A DNA stretch of 64,000 nt from Acidobacteriaceae bacterium. GTDB taxonomy: Bacteria; Acidobacteriota; Terriglobia; Bryobacterales; Bryobacteraceae. Location of the stretch: contig JAFAYI010000036.1 of the NCBI GenBank assembly GCA_019240475.1, positions 1 to 64,000 on the forward strand. Reading direction: 5' to 3'. Positions 1-7,780 of the stretch are shown here, piece by piece (the first letter of the stretch is position 1; every line of letters begins with the position of its first letter). The translations under genes and the position numbers were made by a program. Under the pieces are notes generated by a model. It worked only from the letters and a program-made list of their open reading frames with translations, made no database searches and had not been told where the DNA came from.

Positions 1-102
1 GGCAATACTTGGGATAAATTTGATCCGATTCTCGTCATGGCGTTCGTCTTCGCGTCGTATGTATTAAGACGCTACATGCGTGCAAACAGGTGGTCGATAT
101 GA
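1..102 (+). CDS. C-terminal end of a probable membrane protein (cut by window start)
   Basis: The first 33 codons read open in frame 1 and stop at TGA 100-102. The peptide contains a hydrophobic run (residues about 10-20, PILVMAFVFASYVL) followed by a basic tail (RRYMRANRW), which looks like the last transmembrane helix and cytoplasmic end of a membrane protein. The upstream part lies outside the window, so no family can be named. Such a short open stretch could be chance; the hydrophobic-then-basic pattern is the only support. Confidence 0.35.
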   Translation, partial: GNTWDKFDPILVMAFVFASYVLRRYMRANRWSI

Positions 103-293
103 AAAACACGCTCTGCGGCCAGTTTTACTTTTTCCGGGCAAGTCGCGGAGGCGCAACGAGGGTCCAACCCGCCACTCATCCGAAGCCCTAAACTTACAAA
201 TCGTCCCTGCCCAGTAGTAGATAGCCAATCATGGAGGTTTCATCGGAAGGGACAACTCGAGTCGGATGCGACGAAGTGAATCCAACTTCACCT

Positions 294-327
294 TTAGTGT
301 CCTCACGAATTTAGTGTCCTCACGAAT
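294..327. repeat. Exact 17-bp tandem duplication
   Basis: The unit TTAGTGTCCTCACGAAT occurs twice head to tail (294-310 and 311-327) with no mismatch. It lies in an intergenic region and looks like a simple replication-slippage duplication. No palindrome or known binding site is evident in the unit. Confidence 0.85.
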
Positions 328-467
328 TCGCTTTGTTTACTGACTTCTGGGCAGCGAAAGCTCAAATGACGAGAAGAAAGCGAGTCACTCATTGACAGCT
401 CTCAGTCACGTTTTCAGCCACTCGGGAAGTCGACACCGGAAACTTCACATCCGCTGTAGCCGGGAAA

Positions 468-505
468 GGTTGATCTACCCTTCGCCGGTTGATCTACCGT
501 TCGCC
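468..505. repeat. 19-bp tandem duplication, one mismatch
   Basis: GGTTGATCTACCCTTCGCC (468-486) is followed directly by a second copy (487-505) that differs only at the twelfth to thirteenth positions region (CCC versus CCG). It lies close to the 3' end of the TetR gene on the opposite strand. With the 17-bp duplication 160 bp away, it points to a slippage-prone intergenic segment. Confidence 0.8.
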
Positions 506-527
506 GTCACACATGCTCTATGCCGGC

Positions 528-1121
528 TCACGTCTGAGCACGAGCGCCGCTGATCAGTCTCATCGATGCATCACTCGCCTTTGTGACATCAAACTGTGCG
601 CCCCTGTCCAGATAGAGTGCGGCCATCCCATGCAGCAGCGCCCAAAGTTCATCGGCTAAATCCTTCTCATCAGCTTTATTGGGTTCTGTCAACGGTCGCA
701 CAGCCTCCGCGATGGGTTTATAGAAACACCGGGCGGACTGGCTGAGCACGACCCTGTCAATCGGCACGCCATCCATTCCATTCATCAGTCGATAGAGTTG
801 CTTGTTGTCGAGCATGAAGGTCCAATATCGCTCAACCATCGCCAGAACGGCGCAAGCGCCGGGTGCGGGCAAATTTTCCGTGAGTTTCGCTTCGAGCAGC
901 GCTAGAGCTTGCACCGCGATCTGCGTCAGAACGTCTTGCTTATCGCGAAAATGTTGGTAAAGCAGGGGAGACGAATATCCAAGCTTTTGCGCAACAGACC
1001 GGATGGTGACCGCACTCCATCCGTGCCGGACTCCGATGGCGCGGGCCGCAGCCAAAATCTGCTCCGGCCCGGCTACCGCGCGCCTTTTCCCTCGGCTCAT
1101 CCTCATCTTCAGTGCACACAT
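528..1121 (-). CDS. TetR/AcrR-family transcriptional repressor
   Basis: A 197-residue protein of normal TetR length. The N-terminal helix-turn-helix is clear at about residues 39-65 (TIRSVAQKLGYSS then LYQHFRDKQDVL), matching the TetR pattern in which a Tyr-x-His-Phe follows the recognition helix. The C-terminal half (about residues 80-197) is a helical ligand-binding domain of the type often annotated as TetR_C_33/WHG. It starts 6 nt after the stop of the upstream epimerase gene, with AGGA before the ATG, so the two are co-transcribed. The tetO-like inverted repeats at 2111-2148, upstream of the epimerase, are the likely operators, giving autorepression plus control of the epimerase. The ligand is unknown. 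Confidence 0.9.
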   Translation of the reverse strand: MCALKMRMSRGKRRAVAGPEQILAAARAIGVRHGWSAVTIRSVAQKLGYSSPLLYQHFRDKQDVLTQIAVQALALLEAKLTENLPAPGACAVLAMVERYWTFMLDNKQLYRLMNGMDGVPIDRVVLSQSARCFYKPIAEAVRPLTEPNKADEKDLADELWALLHGMAALYLDRGAQFDVTKASDASMRLISGARAQT

Positions 1122-1127
1122 ATTTTC

Positions 1128-2087
1128 CTAGCGGAGGCTGCCCATTCCGCGAAGCGTTGCTTCTACGGCCGTCTGCAGGGGAGTATGCGGCTCGCCGCCA
1201 AGAAACTGTGCGAGCTTGGAATTGTCCAGTTGAATGGGTGTGCGCCACAGCGGACGTGTCGCATAGAGCTCACGCAAGGTCTCATTGAATGGCGATGCGA
1301 TTTGGAAAATCCACCATGGCAGCGTTCTTACTGGAATGGATTCCTTCCCGACGGCTTTGCGAACGGCAGCGATCATCTCCGTACCATCCGAATCCCAATG
1401 CCCTCGGAAGTGGAAGCGCTCGAAATTCGCTAGCTCCGATTCACGATCCATCAGTCGTGCGAATGTCTCGCCCGCATCGGGTAGATACGTCCACGCATGG
1501 CCGATGCCTTTGGATCCTGGATACGTGATGCTCGTCACCGGGTGACCTGGCTTTACCATTCCTTGCGAAAACCAGTTGTTGCCTGCCTTGGGTCCGAAGA
1601 AGTCGCCGAAGCGCAGTATCAGGGTGCGGACACCCTCCGGCGCAGCGGATTCCAGCTTCTGCTCGAGACTGATTCGGATTCTCCCTTTGCGTGTTGTGGC
1701 CCGCTGCGGTGAGTCCTCGTGGAGCACTGGAAAAGCGTCCGGACCGTAGTTATATATAGTGCCTGGCAGCAGAATGCGCGCTCCGGTGGCTCGCGCCGCC
1801 GCTATCGTTTTCTCGATCATAGGCAGCACAAGCGTAGCCCAATTCCTGTATCCGGGTGGGTTCACGGCATGCACAATAGCGTCAGTTCCCTTGGCTGCCG
1901 CAAGCACGGATTGTTGGTCTAAAGCATCCCCTTTGACCCATTCCCACGAGGATGGCGAATCCCGCAAACGCCCATTTCGAGAGAGTGCGCGAATATTCCA
2001 CCCATGGCGGGCGAGTGCCTGAGCGGTTTCTCCCCCAATTCCGCCAGTAGCGCCCAAAATCAGGGCCGTACGAGTCGTTCCGTTCAT
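1128..2087 (-). CDS. NAD(P)-dependent epimerase/dehydratase, atypical SDR
   Basis: A 319-residue Rossmann-fold protein. The nucleotide-binding motif GATGGIGG is at about residues 12-19, followed by a conserved acidic/asparagine pattern (KGDALD, HAVNPPG). The middle contains ILLPGTIYNYGPD, where the Tyr lies in the usual SDR active-site area, but the canonical YxxxK is not clear, so it is better called an atypical or extended SDR (NAD-dependent epimerase/dehydratase or NmrA-like). It is the first gene of an operon with the TetR repressor downstream. A strong double palindrome lies 24-61 bp upstream of the ATG, so expression is likely induced when that repressor releases. The substrate cannot be told. 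Confidence 0.85.
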   Translation of the reverse strand: MNGTTRTALILGATGGIGGETAQALARHGWNIRALSRNGRLRDSPSSWEWVKGDALDQQSVLAAAKGTDAIVHAVNPPGYRNWATLVLPMIEKTIAAARATGARILLPGTIYNYGPDAFPVLHEDSPQRATTRKGRIRISLEQKLESAAPEGVRTLILRFGDFFGPKAGNNWFSQGMVKPGHPVTSITYPGSKGIGHAWTYLPDAGETFARLMDRESELANFERFHFRGHWDSDGTEMIAAVRKAVGKESIPVRTLPWWIFQIASPFNETLRELYATRPLWRTPIQLDNSKLAQFLGGEPHTPLQTAVEATLRGMGSLR

Positions 2088-2110
2088 GATTCCCGTCTCA
2101 TCGAATAGGT

Positions 2111-2148
2111 TCTATCAGTGGTAGATTCCTTATTCTACCATTGATAGA
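2111..2148. promoter_or_regulatory. Paired tetO-like operator in front of the epimerase-TetR operon
   Basis: TCTATCAGTGGTAGA (2111-2125) and TCTACCATTGATAGA (2134-2148) are inverted copies of each other with one mismatch, separated by 8 bp. Each is also nearly palindromic (TCTAtCA / TGgTAGA half-sites). The half-site resembles the CTATCA/TGATAG core of the classical tetracycline operator. Position 24-61 bp upstream of the epimerase ATG fits repression by the TetR protein encoded second in the operon. Confidence 0.7.
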
Positions 2149-2429
2149 TTTCATCCGGGCACAAAAGATTCACAAAGAACGGCTCGCGCCAAACAGGTCT
2201 GATCAAAGCTAGTAAGGGGCAAGCCCGCTGCGACTTCAGCATGCAGACAAGTGAGTTTTCCAGTCGCAAGTCCCGTGCGTGGTTAAAAGAGTCTCGAATC
2301 AGCTCTATTCAGCCGCTGTGTGCGCGGCATCGTTGCGCTTAACTGACGCGTACACGGCGACCTCCTGGCACAACGGCCTGAGACCTTCTGCTATACGGGC
2401 AAGACTCCGCTCGTCGATAAACTTGCATG
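2149..2429. other. Intergenic region without a supported gene
   Basis: Between the operator of the epimerase-TetR operon and the stop of the VOC gene. Open frames here are short and have no recognisable motif or Shine-Dalgarno site. The -35/-10 elements of the epimerase promoter may lie at its left edge, but none could be fixed with confidence. Confidence 0.5.
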
Positions 2430-2807
2430 CTACCTATCCGTCCTGTGTTGATAAAACACCTCAACGAAAAATCCACCCGGCACTCGTAGGTAAAAAGTCC
2501 AAGCGCCGTGATACTCTCTGATCGCCGGCGGTTCATATCCAGCGGCGGTCAGCGCCGCATGGATTTCATCAACCCGCCCGCGCGACGCCTGCTGGAATCC
2601 CACGTGTAACACGTTGAAGTCATCCGGGTAAGAGAACTCTGCAACCTTCTTGAACTGGTTCAGAGTCAGGGAAAAGCCGGCGTCATCAACGAGAACTACC
2701 AAGGCCTTCCCTCGCGACGCAATACACTTGAAGCCAAAAACCTTCTCGAAGAGTTCCCTGGTTTCCGAAAGCTCTGAGACGGGTAGATTGAGGTGATTGA
2801 GATGCAT
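2430..2807 (-). CDS. VOC-family (glyoxalase/bleomycin-resistance-like) protein
   Basis: A 125-residue single-domain protein of the vicinal-oxygen-chelate superfamily. It begins MHLNHLNLPVSE, the usual first strand with a potential metal-binding His, has the paired beta-alpha-beta-beta-beta layout (FEKVFGFK after the first helix), and ends with YLRVPGGFFVEVFY, the typical last strand carrying a Glu ligand. Family members are metal-dependent lyases, dioxygenases or drug-binding proteins; the substrate here is unknown. Its start lies 14 bp after the stop of the ABM monooxygenase gene, so the two form an operon controlled by the TetR palindromes at 3188-3247. Confidence 0.85.
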   Translation of the reverse strand: MHLNHLNLPVSELSETRELFEKVFGFKCIASRGKALVVLVDDAGFSLTLNQFKKVAEFSYPDDFNVLHVGFQQASRGRVDEIHAALTAAGYEPPAIREYHGAWTFYLRVPGGFFVEVFYQHRTDR

Positions 2808-2821
2808 AAATTCTCGCGTCG

Positions 2822-3151
2822 CTAGTGTGTGCGATCAGCGCTCAGGCTGAACACGCAAACGTAAAGGCCAGGACTGGGCTTGGAAATTTGTTGGATCCTC
2901 TCGAAGATTCCATCCTTCCGAAGCTTTCCAAGGATCGCTTCCATCGATGCCTGGCCCGCCGCCTGGGCATAGTTGGTAACGCGTTTACCATCCAAACTCT
3001 TGTGCACGCTGGCGGAGATCCAGCCCTGGATGTCACACGTATGCCTGGCGGATTCAATCAGTAAGCTCGCAAGCGCATCCTGGTCTCTGGGGTCGACTTC
3101 AAATACATTGATCTGCGTAATGACCTTCTGATCTACATGAATAGTTGTCAT
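2822..3151 (-). CDS. Antibiotic-biosynthesis-monooxygenase (ABM) domain protein
   Basis: A protein of about 109 residues with the small ferredoxin-like ABM fold: an early strand (QINVFEV), a helix with LASLLIESARHT, a strand with WISASVHKSLDG and the N-Y-A-Q-A signature (VTNYAQAAGQ). Such dimeric proteins act as cofactor-free quinol or polyketide monooxygenases. A longer reading from 3196 exists, but that start lies inside the palindromic operator 3188-3205. The ATG at 3151 has an AGGA-like site just upstream, so I prefer it. First gene of an operon with the VOC protein; divergent from the TetR gene at 3258. Confidence 0.8.
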   Translation of the reverse strand: MTTIHVDQKVITQINVFEVDPRDQDALASLLIESARHTCDIQGWISASVHKSLDGKRVTNYAQAAGQASMEAILGKLRKDGIFERIQQISKPSPGLYVCVFSLSADRTH

Positions 3152-3187
3152 CTTTGTTCCTGGTGAAGCTTTGTGGCTGACGATTAT

Positions 3188-3247
3188 TTCAACCATCTGG
3201 TTGAAGAATAACCCAGTATTCCTGGATTGTCAACCATCTGGTTGAAC
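3188..3247. promoter_or_regulatory. Two identical TetR-type palindromes between ABM and TetR genes
   Basis: The 16-bp palindromic sequence TCAACCATCTGGTTGA occurs twice, at 3189-3204 (within TTCAACCATCTGGTTGAA, 3188-3205) and 3230-3245, 41 bp centre to centre. The pair sits in the divergent intergenic space between the monooxygenase and the TetR gene, exactly where a TetR repressor that controls both directions should bind. Confidence 0.75.
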
Positions 3248-3257
3248 TTTTGAGAGA

Positions 3258-3887
3258 ATGCAAATAATGAGTGCCAGACCGAAACCTAAGAAGGCGGACA
3301 AGTTAGCTGATGGGGTCGTCACGAGAAGTCTCGAAAGACGTAGAGAGATCGTGCGAGCCGCTTACGAGACTATTGCCGAAAGAGGATTCGAGGGTTTGCG
3401 TATGCGGGAGGTCGCCAACCGTGCCGGCATGAATCACGCAACCCTTCATTACTACTTCGCTGGAAAAGAAGCGTTAATTGACGGCGTGCTTCATTACATA
3501 GTTGAGGAGCTTTCGATTGGGCACGATGCATCGGCTAAGACCGAAGCTTGCAGCCCCCGCCAGCGAATCGCAGATTATTTCTCTCAGATCTTGCGTCAGA
3601 TGCGAGATCAACCTGAGATGTTTATCGTCCTCACGGAAATCAATGCCCGATCGCTGCGCGATTCAGGAGTACGATCAGTGATGGCCCGACATGACCGCGG
3701 CTGGAATCGTTTCTTATCGGCGGTTTTGAAAGAGGGAATCCAGAAGAAAGAGTTTCAGGCAGCGCTAGATCCGGACGTATTCGCCAAGGTGATCATCTCA
3801 TTCCTGCGTGGCCTGTATTTGACATATGCCGGCCGCGCCGAGGACATGGAGCGCGCGGTTCATTCGTTCATGCGGGTTCTGTCTTAG
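3258..3887 (+). CDS. TetR-family transcriptional repressor
   Basis: A 209-residue TetR protein. The DNA-binding domain spans about residues 25-75 and contains LRMREVANRAGMNHATLHYYFAG, in which the Tyr-Tyr-Phe turn after the recognition helix is typical. The remaining helices form the inducer-binding dimer domain. An in-frame ATG at 3267 is an alternative start. It is transcribed divergently from the ABM-VOC operon, with two copies of TCAACCATCTGGTTGA between them, so autoregulation and control of the neighbour are likely. The C-terminal domain resembles the TetR_C_6-like group, but the ligand is unknown. Confidence 0.9.
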   Translation: MQIMSARPKPKKADKLADGVVTRSLERRREIVRAAYETIAERGFEGLRMREVANRAGMNHATLHYYFAGKEALIDGVLHYIVEELSIGHDASAKTEACSPRQRIADYFSQILRQMRDQPEMFIVLTEINARSLRDSGVRSVMARHDRGWNRFLSAVLKEGIQKKEFQAALDPDVFAKVIISFLRGLYLTYAGRAEDMERAVHSFMRVLS

Positions 3888-3998
3888 GAGTCAGAGTCGA
3901 CCAGCCGCACCACCTTGTCAACGTCTGAAAGACAGCATCTGGCCGCGCTGCCATGCTCCAAAACGATACGGCGGCGCCTACCCCAGCCCGCACTTCTC

Positions 3999-4541
3999 TC
4001 AGTTCAACGGCCGAGCACCGGCAATCAGAATGTCGACCAGTCTACGCGCGCTTTGCGGCCAGCCCGGGCTCGCTGACACATTGGCAACCCCGATGATCGC
4101 TCGAAGGAAATCGATCGGATCAAGGTCCTTACGAATGTCGCCGTTTTTCACGGCGCGTTTTACTAGCGCCCCAAGCGCCTCATGGATCTGAGCGTAAGAG
4201 CTCTCGAACACCTTCTTCGGGTCGCCAACGAGAGTATTGAGCACCGGGGCGATGATATGCTTCGTCTCCAGAGCGTCAACCCACAGGAGCAACCACGCCC
4301 GCAACGCTTCGGGTGGAGATTTGGTCACCGCAAGACTCCGCTCCGCCGCAGCCAACTTCTCCATTTCGGACCGATAAACCGCGACCAGCAGATCCTCCCT
4401 CGTCGGGAAGTGACGGTACAAGGTTCCGGGTCCGACGCCGGCTTTCTTGGCGATGTCTTCCAGGCTGGCGTTTGCGCCCGCCTGCGTGAACACCTGCTTC
4501 GCGACGTCGAGAATACGCTCTCGATTGCGCTGCGCGTCCAC
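3999..4541 (-). CDS. TetR-family transcriptional repressor
   Basis: A 180-residue TetR protein with the helix-turn-helix at about residues 24-52 (LEDIAKKAGVGPGTLYRHF) and a C-terminal domain of the kind named TetR_C_SbtR-like in relatives (FESSYAQIHEALGALVKRAV). The assigned start is GTG 4541; the reading frame continues upstream with a basic segment (KRRKPR) common at the start of this subfamily, so the true N-terminus may be a few residues longer through a non-ATG start. It is divergent from a three-gene dehydrogenase operon starting at 4689, with two GGAGG/CCTCC palindromes between them that are probable operators. Confidence 0.88.
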   Translation of the reverse strand: MDAQRNRERILDVAKQVFTQAGANASLEDIAKKAGVGPGTLYRHFPTREDLLVAVYRSEMEKLAAAERSLAVTKSPPEALRAWLLLWVDALETKHIIAPVLNTLVGDPKKVFESSYAQIHEALGALVKRAVKNGDIRKDLDPIDFLRAIIGVANVSASPGWPQSARRLVDILIAGARPLN

Positions 4542-4598
4542 ACGTGGCTTGCGTCGTTTATTTGCGGGCGTTTTCGTGATTTTCAGAAGATTATTGCA

Positions 4599-4648
4599 AC
4601 CGGAGGAACCCTCCGGTAATCAAGCTACTATACGGAGGGCTCCTCCGT
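4599..4648. promoter_or_regulatory. Two GGAGG-N3-CCTCC palindromes, operators for the divergent TetR
   Basis: ACCGGAGGAACCCTCCGGT (4599-4617, 8-bp arms, 3-bp centre) and ACGGAGGGCTCCTCCGT (4632-4648, 7-bp arms, 3-bp centre) share the same core spacing. They fill the space between the TetR gene start (4541, minus strand) and the SDR gene start (4689, plus strand). The paired sites suit binding by two repressor dimers controlling both directions. Confidence 0.75.
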
Positions 4649-4688
4649 TTGTAACAACTTGAGAAAGACAAGTCAAGGAGACATTAAT

Positions 4689-5606
4689 ATGCGTATCTTT
4701 GTTACCGGAGCAACCGGCTTTATCGGTTCCGCCGCTGTTCCGGTGCTTATCGAAGCGGGACATCAGGTGCTGGGGCTCGCGCGGTCCGAAGCTGGCGCGG
4801 AAGCTCTTACGTCTGCGGGCGCCGAGGTGCATCGCGGCGAACTGACCGACCTTGAAAGCCTTCGCAGTGGGGCGGAACAGTCGGACGGTGTCATTCACCT
4901 GGCCTTCATTCACGATTTCTCAAAATTTCAGGAAAATTGCGAGATCGACCGGCGTGCAATCGAGGCCATGGGGTCTGTACTCGCCGGTTCGAACAGACCT
5001 TTGATCGTCACGTCAGGGCTCGCAGGACTAGGGGAGCCGGGTCAGCTTGCGACTGAGGATATGGACTTACCAAAGGATTTTCAGTTTCCCCGCGTTTCGG
5101 AACAGACGGCTTTCTCGTTGAAGGGCGTGAACGCTGCGGTGGTACGCCTTCCTCAAGTTCACGACACGGTCAAGCAGGGGCTCGTCACGTATTTGATCGC
5201 ACTGGCACGCGAGAAAGGCGTATCGGCTTATGTCGGGGACGGAGGTAATCGCTGGGCTGCAGCGGCTGTCGCAGACGTCGCGCGCCTATACCGGCTGGTG
5301 CTGGAGAAAAACGAAACCGGCGCGAAATATCATGCCGTGGCCGAAGAAGGCGTGCCCTTGCGTGATATTGCCGAGGCCATTGGACGGGGATTGCAGATTC
5401 CGGTGAAATCAGTATCGCCGGACGAAGCACAGTCGCATTTTACTTGGCTGGCTCGGTTCGCGGCTCAAGATCTTCAAGGCTCAAGCGCCAAGACGCGCAA
5501 TCAACTTGGCTGGAACCCGACTGGGCCTGGATTGATCGCCGATCTTGATGGTATGCGCTATTACGAAACCGATATGGCCGGCGCATCTGCTGCCAGACGC
5601 GCTTAA
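4689..5606 (+). CDS. NAD(P)-dependent SDR, epimerase/dehydratase type
   Basis: A 305-residue extended SDR. The N-terminus MRIFVTGATGFIGSAAV holds the TGxxGxxG nucleotide-binding motif at residues 7-13, and DGVIHLAFIHDF follows the usual third strand. Relatives are annotated as 'SDR family oxidoreductase' or nucleoside-diphosphate-sugar epimerase-like proteins; the YxxxK pair is not obvious. The ATG at 4689 was chosen because AAGGAG lies 10 bp upstream and homology-like sequence starts there, not at the earlier TTG 4659. First of three dehydrogenase genes in a row; expression is probably controlled by the divergent TetR through the palindromes at 4599-4648. Confidence 0.88.
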   Translation: MRIFVTGATGFIGSAAVPVLIEAGHQVLGLARSEAGAEALTSAGAEVHRGELTDLESLRSGAEQSDGVIHLAFIHDFSKFQENCEIDRRAIEAMGSVLAGSNRPLIVTSGLAGLGEPGQLATEDMDLPKDFQFPRVSEQTAFSLKGVNAAVVRLPQVHDTVKQGLVTYLIALAREKGVSAYVGDGGNRWAAAAVADVARLYRLVLEKNETGAKYHAVAEEGVPLRDIAEAIGRGLQIPVKSVSPDEAQSHFTWLARFAAQDLQGSSAKTRNQLGWNPTGPGLIADLDGMRYYETDMAGASAARRA

Positions 5607-5631
5607 GTTCTGAACCGGAGGAGATCAATCC

Positions 5632-6360
5632 ATGCAAATCAAGGATGGCGTTTTCATTGTCACGGGCGCTTCGTCGGGTATTGGTTTGTCCACCGCGGTC
5701 GCCCTCGCCGAACGGGGTGCTAAAGTCGCGCTGTTCGCTAGAAGCACCGGTGCGCTAGAGGAATTGGCGCGCAAGCTTCCGGGCAGTTTGCCTGTCACCA
5801 TCGACATGACGGAATTTGATCGCGTGCGGGAAGCGATCGGCGCTGTGCACAAGCATTATGGCCGCGTGGACGGTCTCATCAACAATGCGGGGCGCAGCTA
5901 CGCGGCCTCCATTGAGGAGATAGATCCCGTCCTGTTTGACGAAATCTTCCACCTGAATGTGCTGGGGCCGATTGTTGCCATGCAGGCTGTGATCCCGGTC
6001 ATGCGCGCACAAAGCGGAGGAAGCATCGTGAACATTAATTCCGGGACCGCGTTCATGACCATTCCGCAATACGGCGTTTACTCGTCATCCAAGCGCGCGC
6101 TTCTTGGGTTCAGTCTCACGGCGCGCGCTGAGCTTGAGAAGGATGGCATCGTGGTCAGCGAGATCTATCCGTTTATCACGGCGACAAACTTTGGCAAAAA
6201 TCGCATGGGAAATCCGGCCGGCGGCGGACCGGGTTCCAACTACGCCGCGGGCGACAAGCCGGAGTTCGTGGCGGCGCTGGTCCTCCAAGCGATCGAAGAA
6301 GGTCAGGCGCAGTACTTCGCGAACGAGCGGCTTCGCAACATGGCCGGGGTGGCGGGTTAG
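5632..6360 (+). CDS. Classical short-chain dehydrogenase/reductase
   Basis: A 242-residue classical SDR. TGASSGIG (residues 11-18) binds the cofactor, NNAG is present in the fourth strand, the catalytic Ser lies in the NINSGTAF segment, and Tyr150-x3-Lys154 (YSSSK) completes the active site. The Arg after the second strand (FARSTG) suggests NADPH preference. A strong Shine-Dalgarno (GGAGGAG) stands before the ATG. It follows the epimerase-type gene by 25 bp and precedes a second SDR by 29 bp, so it is the middle gene of a TetR-controlled operon. The substrate is not deducible. Confidence 0.92.
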   Translation: MQIKDGVFIVTGASSGIGLSTAVALAERGAKVALFARSTGALEELARKLPGSLPVTIDMTEFDRVREAIGAVHKHYGRVDGLINNAGRSYAASIEEIDPVLFDEIFHLNVLGPIVAMQAVIPVMRAQSGGSIVNINSGTAFMTIPQYGVYSSSKRALLGFSLTARAELEKDGIVVSEIYPFITATNFGKNRMGNPAGGGPGSNYAAGDKPEFVAALVLQAIEEGQAQYFANERLRNMAGVAG

Positions 6361-6389
6361 TTGGGGAGCATTCGAGGGAGGAGATTGTC

Positions 6390-7145
6390 ATGCAAGACAA
6401 ACGCATTGCGCTGGTAACGGGGGCTAATCAGGGAGTCGGATTTCAAGTCGCAAAGGAACTCGTGGCGAACGGCCTGACTGTGCTGGTCGGGTCGCGGAAT
6501 TTCGAACGTGGTCAGGCCGCAGCGGAGGAGATTGGGCCGGGCGCGATTGCGCTGCAGCTTGACGTCACTGACCGGGTTTCGATCGCCGATGCGGCGGAAC
6601 GCATTCGGAACGAATTTGGCCGCCTCGACGTGTTGGTTCAGAACGCTGCGATTTCGAATACCAGAAAGGGCAACTTGTCACTTCAGGAGTATGCGAAGAT
6701 CACTCGCCCGAGCAATGCGTCGCTCGATGAAGTGCGTTCCGTGTGGGAGACGAACGTCTTCGGCGTTCTCGCCGTTTACCAGGCAATGCTGCCTCTCCTA
6801 CGCCAATCAACCGATGCGCGCATCGTCAATGTGTCGAGCGCGGTCGGGTCTCTGGCAGCGAATGCCGACCCAGCGTACCCGTATCACGCGATGTTCGGGC
6901 CGGTCTACCCCGCCTCCAAGGCAGCACTGAACGCTATCACGCTGGCGATGATGGTGGAACTGGAGTCCAGCGCGATCAAAGTCAACTTGGTTTCTCCAGG
7001 CTTTACCACGACGAACCTCAACGGATATGAGGGGACGCAGTCTCTGGAAGAGGGTTCCCGCGAAGTGGTGCGCGTCGCACTGCTTGGTCCGGACGGTCCG
7101 ACGAATACGTTCACGCGGTGGGAGAATTCGAGCATTCCCTGGTGA
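6390..7145 (+). CDS. Classical short-chain dehydrogenase/reductase
   Basis: A 251-residue classical SDR of the carbonyl-reductase-like branch. TGANQGVG (residues 10-17) is the cofactor motif, the NAG motif is changed to NAA (LVQNAAIS), and the active site is Ser in NVSSAVGS with Tyr173-x3-Lys177 (YPASK). The C-terminal part SPGFTTTNLNGYEGTQSLEEGS is characteristic of the plant-type/NADPH-carbonyl-reductase-like bacterial SDRs. GGGAGGAG precedes the ATG. Last gene of the three-dehydrogenase operon; the following 650 bp has no gene. Confidence 0.92.
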   Translation: MQDKRIALVTGANQGVGFQVAKELVANGLTVLVGSRNFERGQAAAEEIGPGAIALQLDVTDRVSIADAAERIRNEFGRLDVLVQNAAISNTRKGNLSLQEYAKITRPSNASLDEVRSVWETNVFGVLAVYQAMLPLLRQSTDARIVNVSSAVGSLAANADPAYPYHAMFGPVYPASKAALNAITLAMMVELESSAIKVNLVSPGFTTTNLNGYEGTQSLEEGSREVVRVALLGPDGPTNTFTRWENSSIPW

Positions 7146-7780
7146 CGCCTTGTGGCATTGCCCAAAGACCTGCCCAGATGGTCAGCCGCATCAACGCCCT
7201 CGCACTCCCCAGATTTTATCGCTTTCCGGCCAGAATGACCCCATTACTCGGTCCTGCCCTCTAAATCCATTCAAAGAAAAGTTTGCCCTCATGGACCCCG
7301 CCTCGGTATAACTACTCTTGTCTTGGATCGGCTCCCTCCCCGCACTTGCCAACCGTTCTCGGCAGCCTGCCTGTACCGGGCTGACTGGTTGTTGCCTTTG
7401 CTATACGTTGCCTCCGAACCATTCTAGGATCTCTGTTTCGATAAAGTCGGATCTGGTTCTTCAACCTCGAATCCTGAACGGCGAGAGCCTCACCGCCGGT
7501 GAAATCAAGCTCACTTACGGCCGGCGGCAGCATAAATGAATTGGACACGTGTGCTCCTTTGCTATGGGATTGCCTCAATGACCAGGCGCTGCCAGACGAG
7601 ATTTCGGACACTTGGACCAGAAGTTCATATTCGGGATACCTCACCGCGGGTTTGGGCCGCGAGTGCTCCCGGGACATAGCGAAGCCGCATCGTTAGAGCA
7701 ACTTCCAAGTGAGCGGTTCCGGGAGTTTCAGGCGCAAATGGGACTCTAGAAGAACGTCTGCACGAGCGTCCATTGTCGTG
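7146..7780. other. Gene-free intergenic stretch
   Basis: Between the SDR operon and the PadR-ADOP pair. Several short open frames occur on both strands, but none has a recognisable motif, sensible start site or coding-like composition. No tRNA, clear terminator or repeat was recognised. Confidence 0.5.

Larger units (their letters stand above)
103..527. other. Non-coding stretch with two short tandem duplications
   Basis: No convincing gene was seen on either strand. The stretch holds two perfect or near-perfect tandem duplications, listed separately, and otherwise shows no RNA-like structure that I could recognise. It separates the end of the first gene from the end of the TetR gene on the opposite strand, so it is a 3'-to-3' intergenic region. 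Confidence 0.5.

Noticed and set aside
909..1433. 174-residue + strand reading over the TetR gene
   Set aside because: Opposes a clear TetR gene and its upstream partner, with no motif; antisense shadow.
7312..7677. 121-residue minus-strand reading in the 7.1-7.8 kb gap
   Set aside because: No motif or ribosome site; composition looks random, so left as intergenic.
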